A model generated the notes under the pieces. It was not told the origin of the DNA. It ran no database searches and saw nothing but the letters and a program-made list of their open reading frames with translations. DNA of 64,000 nt from Pararhodospirillum oryzae. GTDB lineage: Bacteria; Pseudomonadota; Alphaproteobacteria; Rhodospirillales; Rhodospirillaceae. The translations under genes and the position numbers were made by a program. The DNA is taken from positions 26,222 through 90,221 of the forward strand of contig NZ_BJZO01000002.1 of assembly GCF_007992075.1 (NCBI RefSeq), in the 5' to 3' direction. Below are positions 63,714-64,000 of this stretch, one piece after another. Every line of letters begins with the position of its first letter. Positions within the stretch are counted from its first letter, which is position 1.

Positions 63714-64000
63714 CCGGGGCGCGGACAGGGCGCTGGCGGGCACGGGGTCGGCACGGCGGGCGGGCGCTGGCCTTGGGGCTGGTCGCGAGCGTCCATGGCG
63801 GGGCCTTGTGGGCGGTTCAAAACGGTGTGCTGGGGGCAAGCGCCCGCCCGGTCGAGGCTTCCACCGCGCCGGTTTTGCAAACGGCCCTGATCGACACCCC
63901 CGCGCCTGCGCCGCCTGAGGTCGCGCCCGAACCCGACCCGCCCCCTCCTGATCCGCCACCCGAGCCCGAGCCGCCGCCCCCCGACCCCCCACCGGAGCCG
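63710..64000 (+). CDS. TonB-family energy transducer, N-terminal part (runs off the window)
   Basis: 97 residues are visible: a basic N-terminus (MTGARTGRWRARGRHGGR), one membrane anchor (ALALGLVASVHGGALWAV), then a Pro/Glu/Asp-rich periplasmic stretch (PEPDPPPPDPPPEPEPPPP). The layout is that of TonB, which passes proton-motive energy from ExbBD to outer-membrane receptors. Coupling to the FecCD/FecE genes implies uptake of a metallophore or metal complex through a TonB-dependent receptor. The C-terminal receptor-contacting domain lies outside the window. Confidence 0.85.
   Translation, partial: MTGARTGRWRARGRHGGRALALGLVASVHGGALWAVQNGVLGASARPVEASTAPVLQTALIDTPAPAPPEVAPEPDPPPPDPPPEPEPPPPDPPPEP

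Overview
This window comes from a GC-rich alphaproteobacterium. It most resembles a purple non-sulfur member of the Rhodospirillaceae (Rhodospirillum/Pararhodospirillum type). This rests on a vanadium nitrogenase, an SHP/DHC-type cytochrome cluster like the one known from Rhodobacter sphaeroides, and uniform strong GC bias. The genus is an inference; there is no rRNA or tRNA gene here to test it.

Layout. 1-7 kb: start of argH, a PaaI-type thioesterase, a membrane-anchored ParA-like ATPase coupled to an RluE-type pseudouridine synthase, a TPR glycosyltransferase coupled to rlmJ, and a TPR sulfotransferase-like protein. 7.2-12.1 kb: an amine catabolism island (PuuB-like oxidase, cupin, AraC regulator, APC permease). 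12.3-20.5 kb: phoH, then glgX-malQ-mscS (glycogen/maltodextrin use). 20.6-28.4 kb: a LuxR-family regulator, an L,D-transpeptidase, a membrane protein, a GH17 glucan enzyme, a class III aminotransferase and a lipoprotein. 28.5-33.4 kb: thrB-rnhA, purM-purN and a DUF2066 protein. 33.6-36.4 kb: HMA-domain protein, a transposase-derived zinc-ribbon protein, a membrane protein and an EAL protein. 36.4-42.8 kb: ydbL/ynbE, an aldo/keto reductase, DHC, a cytochrome b-SHP fusion, an Asp-rich secreted protein, a PepSY-type protein and a two-component pair. 42.9-44 kb: an AT-richer HEPN two-gene unit. 44-47.4 kb: YbaK, DUF805 and tex.

47.5-64 kb is the centre of interest: a vanadium-nitrogenase region. 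vnfD-vnfG-vnfK are transcribed leftward, followed by an unrecognised 292-aa gene and a NifX-family gene. Opposite vnfD lies a NifX-glyoxalase I fusion; then come vnfA and a FecCD-type metal/metallophore importer with tonB. Further left is a largely uncharacterised module. It comprises a DUF2478-DUF364 fusion and, divergently, an operon of an ATP-grasp enzyme, a periplasmic-binding-protein fold without signal peptide, a UreG/HypB-like GTPase with Cys motifs, a soluble ABC ATPase and a nitroreductase. No permease is present.

Sequence-level regulation ties the region together. Sigma-54 (-24/-12) promoters precede vnfD, the NifX-glyoxalase gene, the DUF2478-DUF364 gene, the ATP-grasp operon and possibly vnfA. 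GTAC-type dyads resembling VnfA sites lie between both divergent promoter pairs, and a ModE-type Mo-box lies between vnfA and the importer. I propose that the uncharacterised module is an intracellular metal/cofactor handling system for alternative nitrogenase. vnfH, vnfE and vnfN are not in the window.

Two families of short palindromic intergenic repeats are scattered through the window, one of them (about 100 bp) at four well-preserved sites.
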